A stretch of 64,000 nucleotides of DNA from Vibrio tubiashii (GCA_000775715.1 JRWQ01000014.1:90361-154360), one strand, 5' to 3'. Shown: positions 15,712-25,454, counted from the stretch's first letter. Notes: generated from the letters alone by a model not told the origin. Made by a program: numbers and translations.

Positions 15712-16362
15712 ATGGAGAGATGGGTCTTGTTGTTGGATGTGCTAGTTCAAAGCGTTAACGAATTTCAAGCTGATTGTATGGCGTTGTGTGAAAAGCACTA
15801 TCCTACTATTCACAACAAAGGTATGAGTGAACACCACTTGGGTTTAGCCTTTGCACGGCGTCTTTCACGTACTTTGAACGAGTTCGGACATGATTACGAA
15901 TATAAAGCACTCGATAGTCATGGAGGTACAGACCTACCTCATCACTATCGGATTAGTTCAGAAATCGGCACCGTTTGGATTCTCACCTCTCACCTATTAA
16001 GTGCAGGCCCTTCTTGTCGTAAGAAGCTATTTCGTACTATCGCGCAGTGGCAAGAAGAGTATGGTTTTGCAATCCAGCCAAATGATCTGCTGCTTTTACT
16101 TAGCGACCACTGGATTACTCGCAACAAACAAAGCCGTGAGTTACTTCATTGGTGGACTGGTCAACTACCCGATGAAATAGACGAATACAGAGTCCAAGGT
16201 ATTACTCTGTACGAAAGTGAGTCTCTACTTGCTCAGTCGTTGGAACAGCACTTCAATATTAGCCCTTACTACGTGAAGGCGACTCATCCACTTAAACGCG
16301 CGACTGATCAACAACTTGTTCGAAAGTACATTCAATTGTACTCGGTTATCCAGCTCAGTTAG
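15712..16362 (+). CDS. Hypothetical protein
   Basis: A 216-residue soluble protein with no signal, membrane segment or motif that I recognise. Notable stretches are HLGLAFARRLSRTLNEFG, YKALDSHGGTDLPHHYRISSEIGTVWILTSHLLSAGPSCRKKLFR and DHWITRNKQSRELLHWW. The reading frame is intact with codon use like its neighbours. The start is uncertain: the ATG at 15712 overlaps the only good purine stretch (GGAGAG), which would suit a TTG start at 15727 or just after (giving a protein beginning LLDVLVQSVNEF). It is divergent from the DUF2164 gene with a spacer of about 90 bases. Confidence 0.7.
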   Translation: MERWVLLLDVLVQSVNEFQADCMALCEKHYPTIHNKGMSEHHLGLAFARRLSRTLNEFGHDYEYKALDSHGGTDLPHHYRISSEIGTVWILTSHLLSAGPSCRKKLFRTIAQWQEEYGFAIQPNDLLLLLSDHWITRNKQSRELLHWWTGQLPDEIDEYRVQGITLYESESLLAQSLEQHFNISPYYVKATHPLKRATDQQLVRKYIQLYSVIQLS

Positions 16363-16507
16363 TCCAACAATAAATTCAGCGCGGTTCAAAAGTTTGTTTC
16401 GTCAATTTAGGCTGATATTGACATCTATAGTCTAGTATCACTAATATCAATTATTTGCTTATTCCATTTGGAATACTGTTTTTAGGTAAGGTTGTTGGGT
16501 GTAAACT

Positions 16508-17347
16508 ATGATTCTGTCCACTAAGCAGCAGTTTGTGGACTGCCTGTCGTTAGATGAAAACTCGCGCTATATCGCCAAGTATAATGATTTGACGCTAACT
16601 AGCGTTTTTCAGGCGATATACGACGGTGCTGATCATATGATTGGACTTGAAGCCCTCGTGCGTATCCATCACGATCAATTTGGCTCTATAAGACCCGATA
16701 AGTTCTTTCATAGCCAAAACTTCTCTCAAGAAGATAGACTCAACGTCGAACGCCTAAGCCGTGTTATTCATATCCGTAACTTCTGTCGCTCTGAATACCG
16801 TCACCTCCATCTATTTCTTAATGTACTACCTTCTGCTGGTGAAACTTTCGCACTTGAAAACATTGACTCAATGTTACTCTCTCAGCGAATAGAAGCTCTT
16901 CACCTTAAAACCTCGCAGATTGTTATGGAAGTCGTTGAGTTTGATGCGAACAATGAAGACCGACTAACTAAAGCCATCCATAACCTATCACAATGCGATT
17001 TCAAAATTGCTGTAGACGACTTCGGTATCAATGCGTCGACTAGTGAACGAGTGATGCGCTTACAACCCAACATTATTAAGCTTGATCGCTCGTTATTGCT
17101 CGCATATATGAAAGGCTCCCATGAGCCACTTAAAATCGGTTTAACACTGGCGAAAAAGATCGGCGCACAGGTGGTAGTCGAAGGGATTGAAACAACTGAA
17201 CAGCTAAGCACTATGAGACAGTTAGGGGTCGATTTCTATCAAGGCTATTTTCTTGGGTTGCCCCAGCCTCTAAACTCCATTTGTCACGACGATATCACCA
17301 AATCCAGTGAATTTGGTGACCCTAGTACTATTTATCGTCAGGCTTAA
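16508..17347 (+). CDS. EAL-domain c-di-GMP phosphodiesterase (stand-alone)
   Basis: 279 residues made up almost entirely of an EAL domain, with no GGDEF or membrane part. The signature is present as GLEALVRIH (about 49-57). Catalytic blocks follow: LFLNV, VMEVVEFD (metal Glu), KIAVDDFGINAS (DDFG), IIKLDRSLL, and VVEGIETTEQ, then YQGYFLGLPQP. The key acidic and Lys residues appear intact, so hydrolysis of c-di-GMP is likely, although loop 6 reads DDFGINAS rather than the common DDFGTGYS and should be checked. Monocistronic. A TATTCC-ATTT-GGAATA hairpin lies about 40 bases upstream. Confidence 0.85.
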   Translation: MILSTKQQFVDCLSLDENSRYIAKYNDLTLTSVFQAIYDGADHMIGLEALVRIHHDQFGSIRPDKFFHSQNFSQEDRLNVERLSRVIHIRNFCRSEYRHLHLFLNVLPSAGETFALENIDSMLLSQRIEALHLKTSQIVMEVVEFDANNEDRLTKAIHNLSQCDFKIAVDDFGINASTSERVMRLQPNIIKLDRSLLLAYMKGSHEPLKIGLTLAKKIGAQVVVEGIETTEQLSTMRQLGVDFYQGYFLGLPQPLNSICHDDITKSSEFGDPSTIYRQA

Positions 17348-17489
17348 AGCTCCCCCGCAACCTCTTACACGCCCCACTAAATCAAGTATAGTTTAAAGCT
17401 CTAACTAATGATGAGTTAAATATATTAACATCTACAAACTCATCTAATTCACAATGTATTAATCTAATAATGCTAACTTAGTTAATTTA

Positions 17490-17503
17490 TTGTTCTAGAT
17501 CAG
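17490..17503. promoter_or_regulatory. Possible FNR/CRP-family site upstream of dcuC
   Basis: TTGTT-CTAG-ATCAG matches 8 of the 10 fixed positions of TTGAT-N4-ATCAA. It lies about 105 bases before the dcuC start. dcuC is FNR-activated in E. coli, which makes the weak match plausible. Confidence 0.3.
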
Positions 17504-17605
17504 TAGATGTCCAACTATTGCTCGTGCCACAGTCCGAACTTCTGTACATTCTTTGACACAATTTGAAATGAATTGTTTCTATTTTCATGTTCCGAGGAGA
17601 GTTCT

Positions 17606-18973
17606 ATGCTGGAGTTGTTAATTGGTTTGGTTGTGACCATTGCCGTTGGCTATTTCATCGTGAAAGGTTATAAAGCAGCGGGAGTGCTATTAACCGCCGG
17701 TATTCTACTACTGATTCTAACTGGCCTAATAGGTCACACAGTACTGCCTGCTAAAGTAACATCAACAGGCAATATGTTTACTGATGCATTAGAATACGTT
17801 AAGTACATGCTTCAATACCGTGGTGGCGGCTTAGGTATGCAAATCATGCTACTTTGTGGTTTTGCATCCTACATGACACACATTGGCGCAAATAATGTCG
17901 TTGTAAAACAGTTTTCTAAACCATTGTCAGTGATTAAGTCACCTTATATTTTACTCGTAGCGGCATACATAGTGGCATGTTTGATGTCTTTAGCCGTTAG
18001 TTCAGCGACAGGCTTAGGCGTGCTATTGATGGCAACGCTATTCCCTATGATGACGGCGATGGGTATCTCTCGCCCAGCAGCAGTGGCGGTATGTGCGTCG
18101 CCAGCAGCGATCATTCTTTCGCCAACGTCTGGTGATGTTGTTATTGCAGCAGAAAAGTCTGGTCTAGCACTTGACGTGTTCGCAGTTCAAACCGTACTTC
18201 CAGTATCTTTCTGCGCAATCATCGTAATGTCTGCAGCCGCATTCTTCTGGAACAAATATCTCGACAAGAAAGACAACTCGCCGATGGAGCGCATTGACGT
18301 TTCACAAATTGAAGTGAACGCGCCTTCTTTCTACGCGATTCTTCCATTCTTACCTATTATCGGCGTATTCCTATTCAATGGCCGTACGATTCCTGGATTG
18401 TCATTGGATATTTATACTATTGTCGTGCTGTCGATTTTCATTGGCGCGATAGTTCACTACATCGTTAAACGATTTGACGGCGAGAAGACATTAGAAGATC
18501 TTGAGTCTTGTTATCAAGGCATGGCTGACGCATTCAAAGGCGTCGTTATGTTATTAGTTGCTGCTGGGGTATTTGCTCAAGGCTTAATGTCCATTGGTGC
18601 AATCGACAACCTTCTCCACTTAGCTGAAACAGCGGGTGCAGGTGGCATTGCTCTAATGCTAATCCTTACTGGCTTAACGGTCGCAGCTGCGATTGCGACA
18701 GGCTCAGGTAACGCTCCATTCTATGCATTCGTTGAACTTGCGCCATCGCTAGCGACAAAAATGGGCCTTAACCCAGCGTTCCTAATCATCCCAATGCTTC
18801 AAGCATCGAATCTAGGTCGCACCATTTCACCTGTGTCTGGCGTTATCGTTGCCACTTCAGGCATGGCGAACATCAGTCCATTTGAAGTCGTTAAACGTAC
18901 TTCTGTGCCAGTACTATGTGGCTTGGCAACAGTGATTATCGGTACGCTTGTTCTTGTACCTATGTCTGCGTAA
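17606..18973 (+). CDS. dcuC: Anaerobic C4-dicarboxylate transporter DcuC
   Basis: 455 residues from the ATG at 17606, preceded by GAGGAG; the longer frame starting 11 codons earlier has no ribosome site. It has about 12-14 hydrophobic segments. DcuC-type blocks are seen: GGGLGMQIMLLCGFASYMTHIGANNVVVK, SSATGLGVLLMATLFPMM, CASPAAIILSPTSGDVVIAAE, IATGSGNAPFYAFVELAP and QASNLGRTISPVSGV. DcuC exchanges or exports succinate during anaerobic growth. It fits the nitrate-respiration genes that follow. A strong terminator is shared with the convergent narP. Confidence 0.92.
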   Translation: MLELLIGLVVTIAVGYFIVKGYKAAGVLLTAGILLLILTGLIGHTVLPAKVTSTGNMFTDALEYVKYMLQYRGGGLGMQIMLLCGFASYMTHIGANNVVVKQFSKPLSVIKSPYILLVAAYIVACLMSLAVSSATGLGVLLMATLFPMMTAMGISRPAAVAVCASPAAIILSPTSGDVVIAAEKSGLALDVFAVQTVLPVSFCAIIVMSAAAFFWNKYLDKKDNSPMERIDVSQIEVNAPSFYAILPFLPIIGVFLFNGRTIPGLSLDIYTIVVLSIFIGAIVHYIVKRFDGEKTLEDLESCYQGMADAFKGVVMLLVAAGVFAQGLMSIGAIDNLLHLAETAGAGGIALMLILTGLTVAAAIATGSGNAPFYAFVELAPSLATKMGLNPAFLIIPMLQASNLGRTISPVSGVIVATSGMANISPFEVVKRTSVPVLCGLATVIIGTLVLVPMSA

Positions 18974-18993
18974 CAAGATACATCACAATAAGT

Positions 18994-19019
18994 AAAGGGC
19001 GCTCAAATGAGCGCCCTTT
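18994..19019. terminator. Intrinsic terminator between dcuC and narP
   Basis: Eleven-bp stem AAAGGGCGCTC / GAGCGCCCTTT with loop AAAT, followed by further T residues. It lies between convergent genes and can act in both directions. Confidence 0.85.
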
Positions 19020-19038
19020 TTGTATCAGTGTGCTGTCG

Positions 19039-19671
19039 TTACTTGATCTCACCAAATCGTTCAAGATACAGCACAGTAGCTGCGGTACGTGAAGGGACTT
19101 GTAGCTTTTTAAGCAGACTCTTCATATGTACCTTTACTGTAGATTCAGAGATGAACAAGGTGTCAGCGATTTGCTTATTTCGCAGTCCTTTCGCTACTTC
19201 ACGTAAAATTTGGGTTTCACGGTCAGTAAGGTCATCGAATACGCTGGTATTGTTCTCTCGATCAGAAAGATATTTAGCGACTTCGCTACTGTATGCCTTA
19301 TCGCCTGTTAAAGACTGCTTTAACAATTCGATCAGGTCATCAGGTTCAGTGTCTTTTAATAGATACCCGTCGGCCCCGGCGCGGACGATAGCTTCGATAT
19401 CAGCTGGGCTATCTGATACCGTTAAGATAACAATAGCCGCATCACATCCATCGGCACGTAAGGCGTTGAGCGTATCTAGGCCAGACATCCCTTTCATGTT
19501 TAAATCAAGTAGGATCAAGTCGGGCTTGTGTTCATGGTTCTGTGCTACCGCCTCGGCTCCGTTACTTGCTTCAGCAACAACGTTAAATTCATCTTCGTAG
19601 CTCAATAGTTGGTTGATGCCACGACGCATCAATGGATGGTCGTCGACCAATAAAACTCTACACTCTGTCAA
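19039..19671 (-). CDS. narP: Nitrate/nitrite response regulator NarP
   Basis: A 210-residue NarL/FixJ-type regulator. The receiver domain has the acidic pair in LLVDDHPLMRRGINQLL, the phosphoacceptor Asp in DLILLDLNMKGMSGLD, and the switch Lys in GYLLKDTEPDDLIE. The LuxR-type helix-turn-helix follows at about 148-205: LTDRETQILREVAKGLRNKQIADTLFISESTVKVHMKSLLKKL. The start overlaps the narQ stop by 14 bases, so sensor and regulator are coupled. Its likely target is the divergent nap operon, which carries a NarP-type palindrome in its control region. Confidence 0.9.
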   Translation of the reverse strand: MTECRVLLVDDHPLMRRGINQLLSYEDEFNVVAEASNGAEAVAQNHEHKPDLILLDLNMKGMSGLDTLNALRADGCDAAIVILTVSDSPADIEAIVRAGADGYLLKDTEPDDLIELLKQSLTGDKAYSSEVAKYLSDRENNTSVFDDLTDRETQILREVAKGLRNKQIADTLFISESTVKVHMKSLLKKLQVPSRTAATVLYLERFGEIK

Positions 19672-21391
19672 TGTTTGAATCCTTAAATTTTGGATATTCT
19701 AAGTAAACTTCACAGCCTTGATCGGGAACCGCCGCTACGCTGAGTTTGCCGTTTAACCGAGAGGCACGTTCATTCATAATGCTTAAGCCATAATGGTTAG
19801 CCTTTTCTCTCGTTGAATCGAATCCAACACCATCATCATTTATAGCCACTTTTATATGTGTGTCATTTTCTGTGCACTCAATTGTTATAGTATCTGCACG
19901 CGCGTGTTTTATCGCATTGGTTACGGCTTCTCGAATTAGCTGCAGTAAATGTACCTGTTGATTAGTATCGAGTTCAATTGAAGAGAGTTCGTTTATGAGC
20001 ACGATCTCAGCATCGGTTTGATCTGATAACTGCTCTGTCATTGCTTGCAGTGCTGAACCAAAACTGCCCTCTTTTATTGAGAGCCTAAACGTAGTCAGTA
20101 ATTCCCTCAGTTGCGTGTAAGCCGCAGACAACCCTGTATCCAGCTCCGACAGTATTGATGTGGTTTTATCTAGCTCACGTGATTCTGGAAGCTTATTTAT
20201 ACTGCGCTTTAACAGCGAAACTTGAATCTTCAAGTATGAAAGCGCTTGAGCTAATGAATCATGAAGCTCGCGGGCAATGGTTGCCCTCTCTTCCATAACC
20301 AACAACTGCTCTGCTTGCCTTTGCGCCTGATTGTAATAAATCGCACGTGATAAAATCTGCACAAAATTATCGATCAACGCTTGATCTGGACAGGGCAAAG
20401 CAGTTTTCCAATACAGTGTACCCAACTCTGTTCCATCCAAAGCTAAGGCCTGGGAACGACATTGCTCCGTGCATTGACTGCAATCATGCCCCTCTTTGAA
20501 CACGATTGGACGCTCTCCTAGCTGTTGAATTTCCAACCTTACTGCAGATATCCCTTCCAAGCTCGCGATGTGCTTAAGAATCGCGGAAAAGTTATCTTGT
20601 GTGATACGTGATGCCGTTAACTCCTGTGAAGATTGGTATAGAACCCTCAGTGAGTCATTAGCATTTTGTAGTTTCTGTGTTTTTTCATTGACTGCTTGTT
20701 CGAGTCCACGATAAAGCGCACCAAGGTCTCGTGCCATTCGATTAAACGCTTTAGCAAGGATCCCCATTTCGTTATCGCTATCTATGTTAAGTGCAACATT
20801 AAACGAACGTGACTGGATCTGTTCGCTGGCGATAACAAGCGAATTTAGCGGCTTAACGATCTGCTTTCGAGTGTAATGGACAATAAATATGCTGATCAAA
20901 AGCACGCCACCGAGGCCGAGTCCGCCAACCCAAGCGAGCGAAATCAGCTTCCTTTCAGAATAGTCTTGCAATTTATATACGAAACCGTCTATCTGAGTTA
21001 CGAAATTCGCTACGAGCACCAAATATTGTTCTCTTTGTTCACCTTTTAGTACGTGTTTTAACTCATGCCAACGGGAAATTAGGCGGTAATAATCGTGGGT
21101 AATGTCATCAGGCACGGTCCAATTTTGCAGAGACTTCATCGAGTGCGAATAAATAGAGCGCTCAAACTGCTCAATATGGGTAGAGAAGTCGACCGAATCG
21201 GATTGAATATCATGGGCTAATCGGTAGCTCTGCATTCGCATAGAACCCGATACATTAACTGCCTCAGCATCGTTCAAACTCGACGCTAAGGTAAAGATTG
21301 CGAACCCTGTCGTACTGATAGAAAGAAGAAGAATGAGCACCATTGCCGTCGCAATTGTAGTCGTGACTGAACTCTTGACGTTTTTGAACAC
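19658..21391 (-). CDS. narQ: Nitrate/nitrite sensor histidine kinase NarQ
   Basis: 577 residues. TM1 is at about 12-33, then a periplasmic sensor with the P-box-like NVSGSMRMQSYRLAHDIQ that binds nitrate in NarX/NarQ. TM2 is at about 150-172, followed by a HAMP region (KPLNSLVIASEQIQSRSF). The central module has a cysteine cluster, CSQCTEQC, resembling that of NarX/NarQ. The HisKA_3 region ERATIARELHDSLAQALSYLKIQVSLLK carries the phosphoacceptor His, and the HATPase ends with NDDGVGFD and HYGLSIMNERA. It heads the narQ-narP pair and is divergent from nap. Confidence 0.92.
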   Translation of the reverse strand: MFKNVKSSVTTTIATAMVLILLLSISTTGFAIFTLASSLNDAEAVNVSGSMRMQSYRLAHDIQSDSVDFSTHIEQFERSIYSHSMKSLQNWTVPDDITHDYYRLISRWHELKHVLKGEQREQYLVLVANFVTQIDGFVYKLQDYSERKLISLAWVGGLGLGGVLLISIFIVHYTRKQIVKPLNSLVIASEQIQSRSFNVALNIDSDNEMGILAKAFNRMARDLGALYRGLEQAVNEKTQKLQNANDSLRVLYQSSQELTASRITQDNFSAILKHIASLEGISAVRLEIQQLGERPIVFKEGHDCSQCTEQCRSQALALDGTELGTLYWKTALPCPDQALIDNFVQILSRAIYYNQAQRQAEQLLVMEERATIARELHDSLAQALSYLKIQVSLLKRSINKLPESRELDKTTSILSELDTGLSAAYTQLRELLTTFRLSIKEGSFGSALQAMTEQLSDQTDAEIVLINELSSIELDTNQQVHLLQLIREAVTNAIKHARADTITIECTENDTHIKVAINDDGVGFDSTREKANHYGLSIMNERASRLNGKLSVAAVPDQGCEVYLEYPKFKDSNIDRV

Positions 21392-21485
21392 TGCTACCTA
21401 TTACCTTTCCTACAAATTCACCGATAAGAGACTAAGCTTACTACTGACTAGGTCGACAATATGTGATCACTCACGGCTAAGTTTA

Positions 21486-21499
21486 TTGATCTAAAACAA
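21486..21499. promoter_or_regulatory. FNR-like site in the narQ-napF spacer
   Basis: TTGAT-CTAA-AACAA matches 9 of the 10 fixed positions of the FNR consensus. It is centred 29 bases upstream of the NarP-type palindrome, the same order (FNR, then NarL/P, then promoter) as in the E. coli napF control region. Confidence 0.6.
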
Positions 21500-21513
21500 A
21501 TTCAAACCCTAAT

Positions 21514-21529
21514 TACCCCCTTGGGGGTA
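21514..21529. promoter_or_regulatory. NarP 7-2-7 operator in front of napF
   Basis: TACCCCC-TT-GGGGGTA is a perfect inverted repeat in the 7-2-7 layout used by NarP (heptamer consensus TACYYMT); only the innermost base of each arm deviates. A -10-like TACAAT at 21552-21557 would put the operator at about -43, close to the position of the E. coli napF operator. Confidence 0.75.
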
Positions 21530-21631
21530 TTTATACAAATATGTCAAAAACTACAATTTATCAAAGCTAAATGACAGATTGTGAATGGTTATTTAGCAAA
21601 AACATAACTTTAAACATAACTAGGTACGATA

Positions 21632-22114
21632 TTGGTAAACCTATCTAAAAGACGGCTTTTCTCCAGGCAGACGCTAGAGATCAACTCTGTTCGTTTGCCT
21701 TGGCTAGTTAATAGCGAACAATTTACTGAAATTTGTACCCGATGTGAAAAATGTCGCGACGTTTGTGAAACTAACATAATCGTTAACGGAGACGGTGGAT
21801 TTCCACAAGTGGATTTCTCTAAAGGCGAATGCACTTTCTGTTACCAATGTGCGGATATTTGTCCTGAGCCGCTATTTGGCGACAAGTCTGACGCACCATG
21901 GAATGCTAAGGCAGTGATCGAAGATGGCTGCCTAGCGAAGCAAAATGTCGAATGCCGAAGCTGTGGTGAAATGTGCGAAACCATGGCAATACAATTCAAA
22001 CTAGAAATCGGTAAGGTCGCACAACCAAACATACAACTAGATGAATGTACAGGATGCGGCGCTTGTGTCGCAGTTTGCCCTGTTTCATCTATCAATGTGA
22101 GCAATTTAGTTTAA
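21632..22114 (+). CDS. napF: Ferredoxin-type protein NapF
   Basis: 160 residues with 16 or so cysteines arranged as three or four [4Fe-4S] sites: CTRCEKCRDVCETN (about 36-49), CTFCYQCADICPEP (about 69-82), CRSCGEMCETMA, and CTGCGACVAVCPVS near the C-terminus. NapF is a cytoplasmic iron-sulfur protein that helps mature or activate NapA. The start appears to be TTG (21632), since no ATG precedes the conserved start NLSKRRLFSRQ and AGG lies 8 bases upstream. First gene of napFDABC. Confidence 0.9.
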   Translation: MVNLSKRRLFSRQTLEINSVRLPWLVNSEQFTEICTRCEKCRDVCETNIIVNGDGGFPQVDFSKGECTFCYQCADICPEPLFGDKSDAPWNAKAVIEDGCLAKQNVECRSCGEMCETMAIQFKLEIGKVAQPNIQLDECTGCGACVAVCPVSSINVSNLV

Positions 22115-22128
22115 TACGGAAGATGTTT

Positions 22129-22440
22129 ATGCCACTGAATGAAGTGCATATATCGAGTTTAGTCGTTCACTGTTCATCTGAACATCTTGATGAAGTGAAA
22201 TCTGAAATCGAAAAGTACCCCAATGCTGAAATCTACGGTGATAGTCCGGAAGGAAAAATCGTCGTGGTATTGGAAACTCAGAATCAAGGTTTTATCACCG
22301 ACACGATTGAAGCGATTAATAACCTCCCTAATGTGTTGAGCGCAGCTTTGGTTTATCACCAAATTGAAACTGATCTCGACGACGGACCGCAAACAAACAA
22401 CACTGGAACTCTATATTCCCAAACCGAGGGTGAAGTATGA
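22129..22440 (+). CDS. napD: NapA chaperone NapD
   Basis: 103 residues from the ATG at 22129, preceded by GGAAG; the open frame extends further upstream but only overlaps nap[33 protein letters not shown] and [12 protein letters not shown] are the NapD pattern. NapD is a cytoplasmic ferredoxin-fold chaperone that binds the twin-arginine signal of NapA and delays export until the cofactor is loaded. Its stop overlaps the napA start by 4 bases (ATGA), so chaperone and client are translationally coupled. The C-terminal tail ([13 protein letters not shown]) is longer than in E. coli. Confidence 0.92.
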   Translation: MPLNEVHISSLVVHCSSEHLDEVKSEIEKYPNAEIYGDSPEGKIVVVLETQNQGFITDTIEAINNLPNVLSAALVYHQIETDLDDGPQTNNTGTLYSQTEGEV

Positions 22441-24926
22441 AAATGACAAGACGAGCGTTTGTTAAGGCAAACGCAGCGGCGTCAGCAGCAGCGGTAGCAG
22501 GCATTACATTGCCAGCCTCTGCGGCAAACCTGATCGCCAGCTCAGACCAAACTAAAATTACATGGGACAAAGCACCTTGTCGTTTTTGTGGTACAGGTTG
22601 TTCAGTTCTTGTAGGTACGCAAAATGGCAAAGTGGTTGCTACACAAGGTGACCCTGAAGCGCCGGTCAACAAGGGCCTAAACTGTATTAAAGGCTACTTC
22701 TTGTCGAAGATCATGTACGGACAAGACCGTATTTCTCAACCACTTCTTCGTATGAAAGACGGCAAGTTCGACAAAGATGGAGACTTCACTCCTGTTTCAT
22801 GGGACGTTGCTTTCGATACCATGGCACAAAAATGGAAAGATGCACTCAAGAAACAAGGTCCATCTGGTGTTGGTATGTTTGGCTCAGGTCAGTGGACAGT
22901 AATGGAAGGCTACGCTGCGGCGAAAATGATGAAAGCTGGCTTCCGTTCTAACAACATCGACCCTAACGCACGTCACTGTATGGCATCAGCCGTAGGCGCA
23001 TTCATGCGTACGTTCGGTATTGATGAGCCTATGGGTTGTTACGACGACTTTGAACATGCTGATTCTTTCGTCCTTTGGGGCTCAAACATGGCTGAAATGC
23101 ACCCAGTACTTTGGACGCGTATCACAGACCGCCGTTTAAGCCACCAGCACGTCAAAGTTAACGTACTTTCAACTTACTACCACCGTTCGTTTGAACTTGC
23201 TGATGAAGGCTACATTTTTGAACCTCAATCTGATTTGGCGATCGCTAACTTCATCGCTAACTACATCATTGAGAACGACGCAGTAAACTGGGATTTCGTT
23301 AATAAGCATACCAACTTTAAACAAGCGACAACCGATATTGGTTACGGTCTTCGCGATAGCGACCCACTACAGCAAGCAGCTGCGAATCCAAACTCTGGCA
23401 AGATGTCTTCTATCTCTTTTGAAGAATACAAAAAGTCGGTAGCACCATACACACTAGAAAAAGCATCAGAGATGTCTGGTGTTTCTCAAGAAAAACTTCT
23501 TACACTTGCTAAACAATACGCCGATCCAAACACGAAAGTGATGTCACTTTGGACTATGGGTATGAACCAACATACTCGTGGTGTATGGATGAACAGCTTA
23601 GTTTACAACATCCACCTGTTAACAGGTAAGATCGCGACTCCGGGGAACAGCCCATTCTCACTAACAGGCCAACCTTCGGCATGTGGTACCGCTCGTGAAG
23701 TTGGTACATTCGCGCACCGTCTACCTGCGGATATGGTGGTTGCGAATCCTAAGCACCGTAAAGTAGCTGAAGGCATTTGGAACATCCCTGAGGGCGTCAT
23801 TCCTCCGAAACCAGGTTACCACGCGGTACTCCAAGACCGCATGCTGAAAGACGGTAAGCTCAATGCTTATTGGGTAATGTGCAACAACAACATGCAAGCG
23901 GGCCCAAACATCAACGGCGAACGTCTACCTGGCTATCGTAACCCAGAAAACTTCATTGTATGTTCTGACCCGTACCCAACAGCAACGGCTCAAGCGGCTG
24001 ACTTAATTCTACCTACCGCAATGTGGATTGAGAAAGAAGGGGCTTACGGCAATGCGGAACGTCGTACTCAAGCATGGTACCAACAGATCGAAACTGTTGG
24101 TGAAGCGAAGTCTGACTTGTGGCAGGTGATGGAATTTACCAAACGCTTCAAAATGGAAGAAGTTTGGACTGAAGAACAACTGGCAAAAGCGCCTCAGTAC
24201 CGTGGTAAAACCATGTACGACATGCTGTTCGCAAACGGCGTAATCGACAAGTATCCAGTGGAAGAAGCGAAAGAGCTTAACGATGACGCGCACCACTTTG
24301 GTTTCTATGTTCAGAAAGGTATTTTCGAAGAATACGCTCAATTCGGTCGTGGCCATGGCCATGACTTAGCACCGTATGATCACTACCACCAAACTCGGGG
24401 CCTGCGTTGGCCTGTGGTTGATGGTAAAGAAACACTTTGGCGCTATAAAGAGGGTTCGGATCCCTATGCTAAAGCGGGCTCTGGTTGGGATTTCTATGGC
24501 AAACCAGATGGCAAGGCGTTAATTATTTCGGCTCCCTACGAAGCGCCGCCAGAAGTACCAGATTCTGAGTACGATATGTGGCTATGTACAGGCCGTGTAC
24601 TTGAACATTGGCACACAGGTACTATGACACGCCGTGTACCTGAATTATATAAAGCGGTTCCTGATGCTGTGGTTTATATCCACCCAGAAGACGCGAAAGC
24701 GCGTGGTGTACGTCGTGGCGAAGAGGTTCTGATTGAGAACAAACGCGGTGAAGTACGTGTTCGTGTTGAAACTCGTGGCCGTAACCGTCCACCAAAAGGC
24801 TTGGTATTCGTACCGTTCTTTGACGCACGCATTCTGATCAACAAGCTGATCTTAGATGCAACTGACCCACTTTCTAAACAAACTGACTTTAAAAAGTGTC
24901 CAGTTAAGATCACCAAGATCGCATAG
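22437..24926 (+). CDS. napA: Periplasmic nitrate reductase catalytic subunit NapA
   Basis: 829 residues, the usual length. The N-terminus is a twin-arginine signal ([20 protein letters not shown], then LPASA). The [4Fe-4S] site is [19 protein letters not shown]...NKGLNCIKG (about 50-85). The molybdenum-ligand Cys is in [18 protein letters not shown] (about 180). Blocks for two molybdopterin guanine dinucleotides follow ([19 protein letters not shown] is near 400). NapA reduces nitrate to nitrite in the periplasm with electrons from NapB/NapC. The gene has all expected motifs and no sign of decay. Confidence 0.96.
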   Translation: MKMTRRAFVKANAAASAAAVAGITLPASAANLIASSDQTKITWDKAPCRFCGTGCSVLVGTQNGKVVATQGDPEAPVNKGLNCIKGYFLSKIMYGQDRISQPLLRMKDGKFDKDGDFTPVSWDVAFDTMAQKWKDALKKQGPSGVGMFGSGQWTVMEGYAAAKMMKAGFRSNNIDPNARHCMASAVGAFMRTFGIDEPMGCYDDFEHADSFVLWGSNMAEMHPVLWTRITDRRLSHQHVKVNVLSTYYHRSFELADEGYIFEPQSDLAIANFIANYIIENDAVNWDFVNKHTNFKQATTDIGYGLRDSDPLQQAAANPNSGKMSSISFEEYKKSVAPYTLEKASEMSGVSQEKLLTLAKQYADPNTKVMSLWTMGMNQHTRGVWMNSLVYNIHLLTGKIATPGNSPFSLTGQPSACGTAREVGTFAHRLPADMVVANPKHRKVAEGIWNIPEGVIPPKPGYHAVLQDRMLKDGKLNAYWVMCNNNMQAGPNINGERLPGYRNPENFIVCSDPYPTATAQAADLILPTAMWIEKEGAYGNAERRTQAWYQQIETVGEAKSDLWQVMEFTKRFKMEEVWTEEQLAKAPQYRGKTMYDMLFANGVIDKYPVEEAKELNDDAHHFGFYVQKGIFEEYAQFGRGHGHDLAPYDHYHQTRGLRWPVVDGKETLWRYKEGSDPYAKAGSGWDFYGKPDGKALIISAPYEAPPEVPDSEYDMWLCTGRVLEHWHTGTMTRRVPELYKAVPDAVVYIHPEDAKARGVRRGEEVLIENKRGEVRVRVETRGRNRPPKGLVFVPFFDARILINKLILDATDPLSKQTDFKKCPVKITKIA

Positions 24927-24937
24927 TTATGAGTGCT

Positions 24938-24963
24938 CTGGCTACGTTACACAACGTAGCCAG
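24938..24963 (+). other. Strong intercistronic hairpin between napA and napB
   Basis: Perfect 11-bp stem CTGGCTACGTT / AACGTAGCCAG with loop ACAC, not followed by T residues. It is therefore more likely an mRNA 3'-end protector or processing site giving different napA and napBC levels than a full terminator. Confidence 0.65.
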
Positions 24964-24998
24964 AATCAAGAATTTAGCCATTAGGCGGAGAATGAATA

Positions 24999-25454
24999 AT
25001 GAAAAGAATGTTTATTGCACTATTGTCTGTTAGTGCCCTTGTGAGCAGTTTCGCATTCGCTGAACTGGATAACCCAGGAGGCATCGGCGGTCTTGAGTCT
25101 TTGCGTGGTGTAAGCGAACTGGAAGATACGCGTCCTGCAGATGAGTTTAAAGATTTTCCAAAAGATCAGATAGTTTCAGACAGCTTTGTTTACCAGCCAC
25201 CGCTGATTCCACATAGCATCCGTAGCTATGAAGTGTCTTTAAATGCCAACAAATGTTTGGCTTGTCACAGTTGGAAAAATGCAAAAGAGTCAGGTGCGAC
25301 CAAAGTTAGTGTTACTCACTACGTTAACCGCGAAGATGCAGTTTTAGCAGACATGTCACCTCGACGTTACTTCTGCTTGCAATGTCACGTTCCACAAACC
25401 AACGCTAAGCCATTAGTGAAGAACGAATTTGATTCTGTCGATTCACTTAAATAA
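24999..25454 (+). CDS. napB: Dihaem cytochrome c subunit NapB
   Basis: 151 residues with a Sec signal (ending SSFAFAE). Two haem-attachment sites, CLACH (about 87-91) and CLQCH (about 127-131), and the conserved YQPPLIPHSIRSYEVSLNANKC define NapB, the periplasmic electron-transfer partner of NapA. It receives electrons from NapC. The spacer to napA is 72 bases and carries the hairpin; napC follows after 28 bases. GGCGGAG lies upstream of the ATG. Confidence 0.93.
   Translation: MKRMFIALLSVSALVSSFAFAELDNPGGIGGLESLRGVSELEDTRPADEFKDFPKDQIVSDSFVYQPPLIPHSIRSYEVSLNANKCLACHSWKNAKESGATKVSVTHYVNREDAVLADMSPRRYFCLQCHVPQTNAKPLVKNEFDSVDSLK

Noticed and set aside
19007..19600. 197-codon + strand frame antisense to narP
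   Set aside because: A shadow of narP codon bias; the Ser/Arg-rich translation shows no family.
22045..22128. N-terminal extension of napD by 28 codons
   Set aside because: These codons overlap the napF end in another frame, and the ribosome site GGAAG fits the ATG at 22129.
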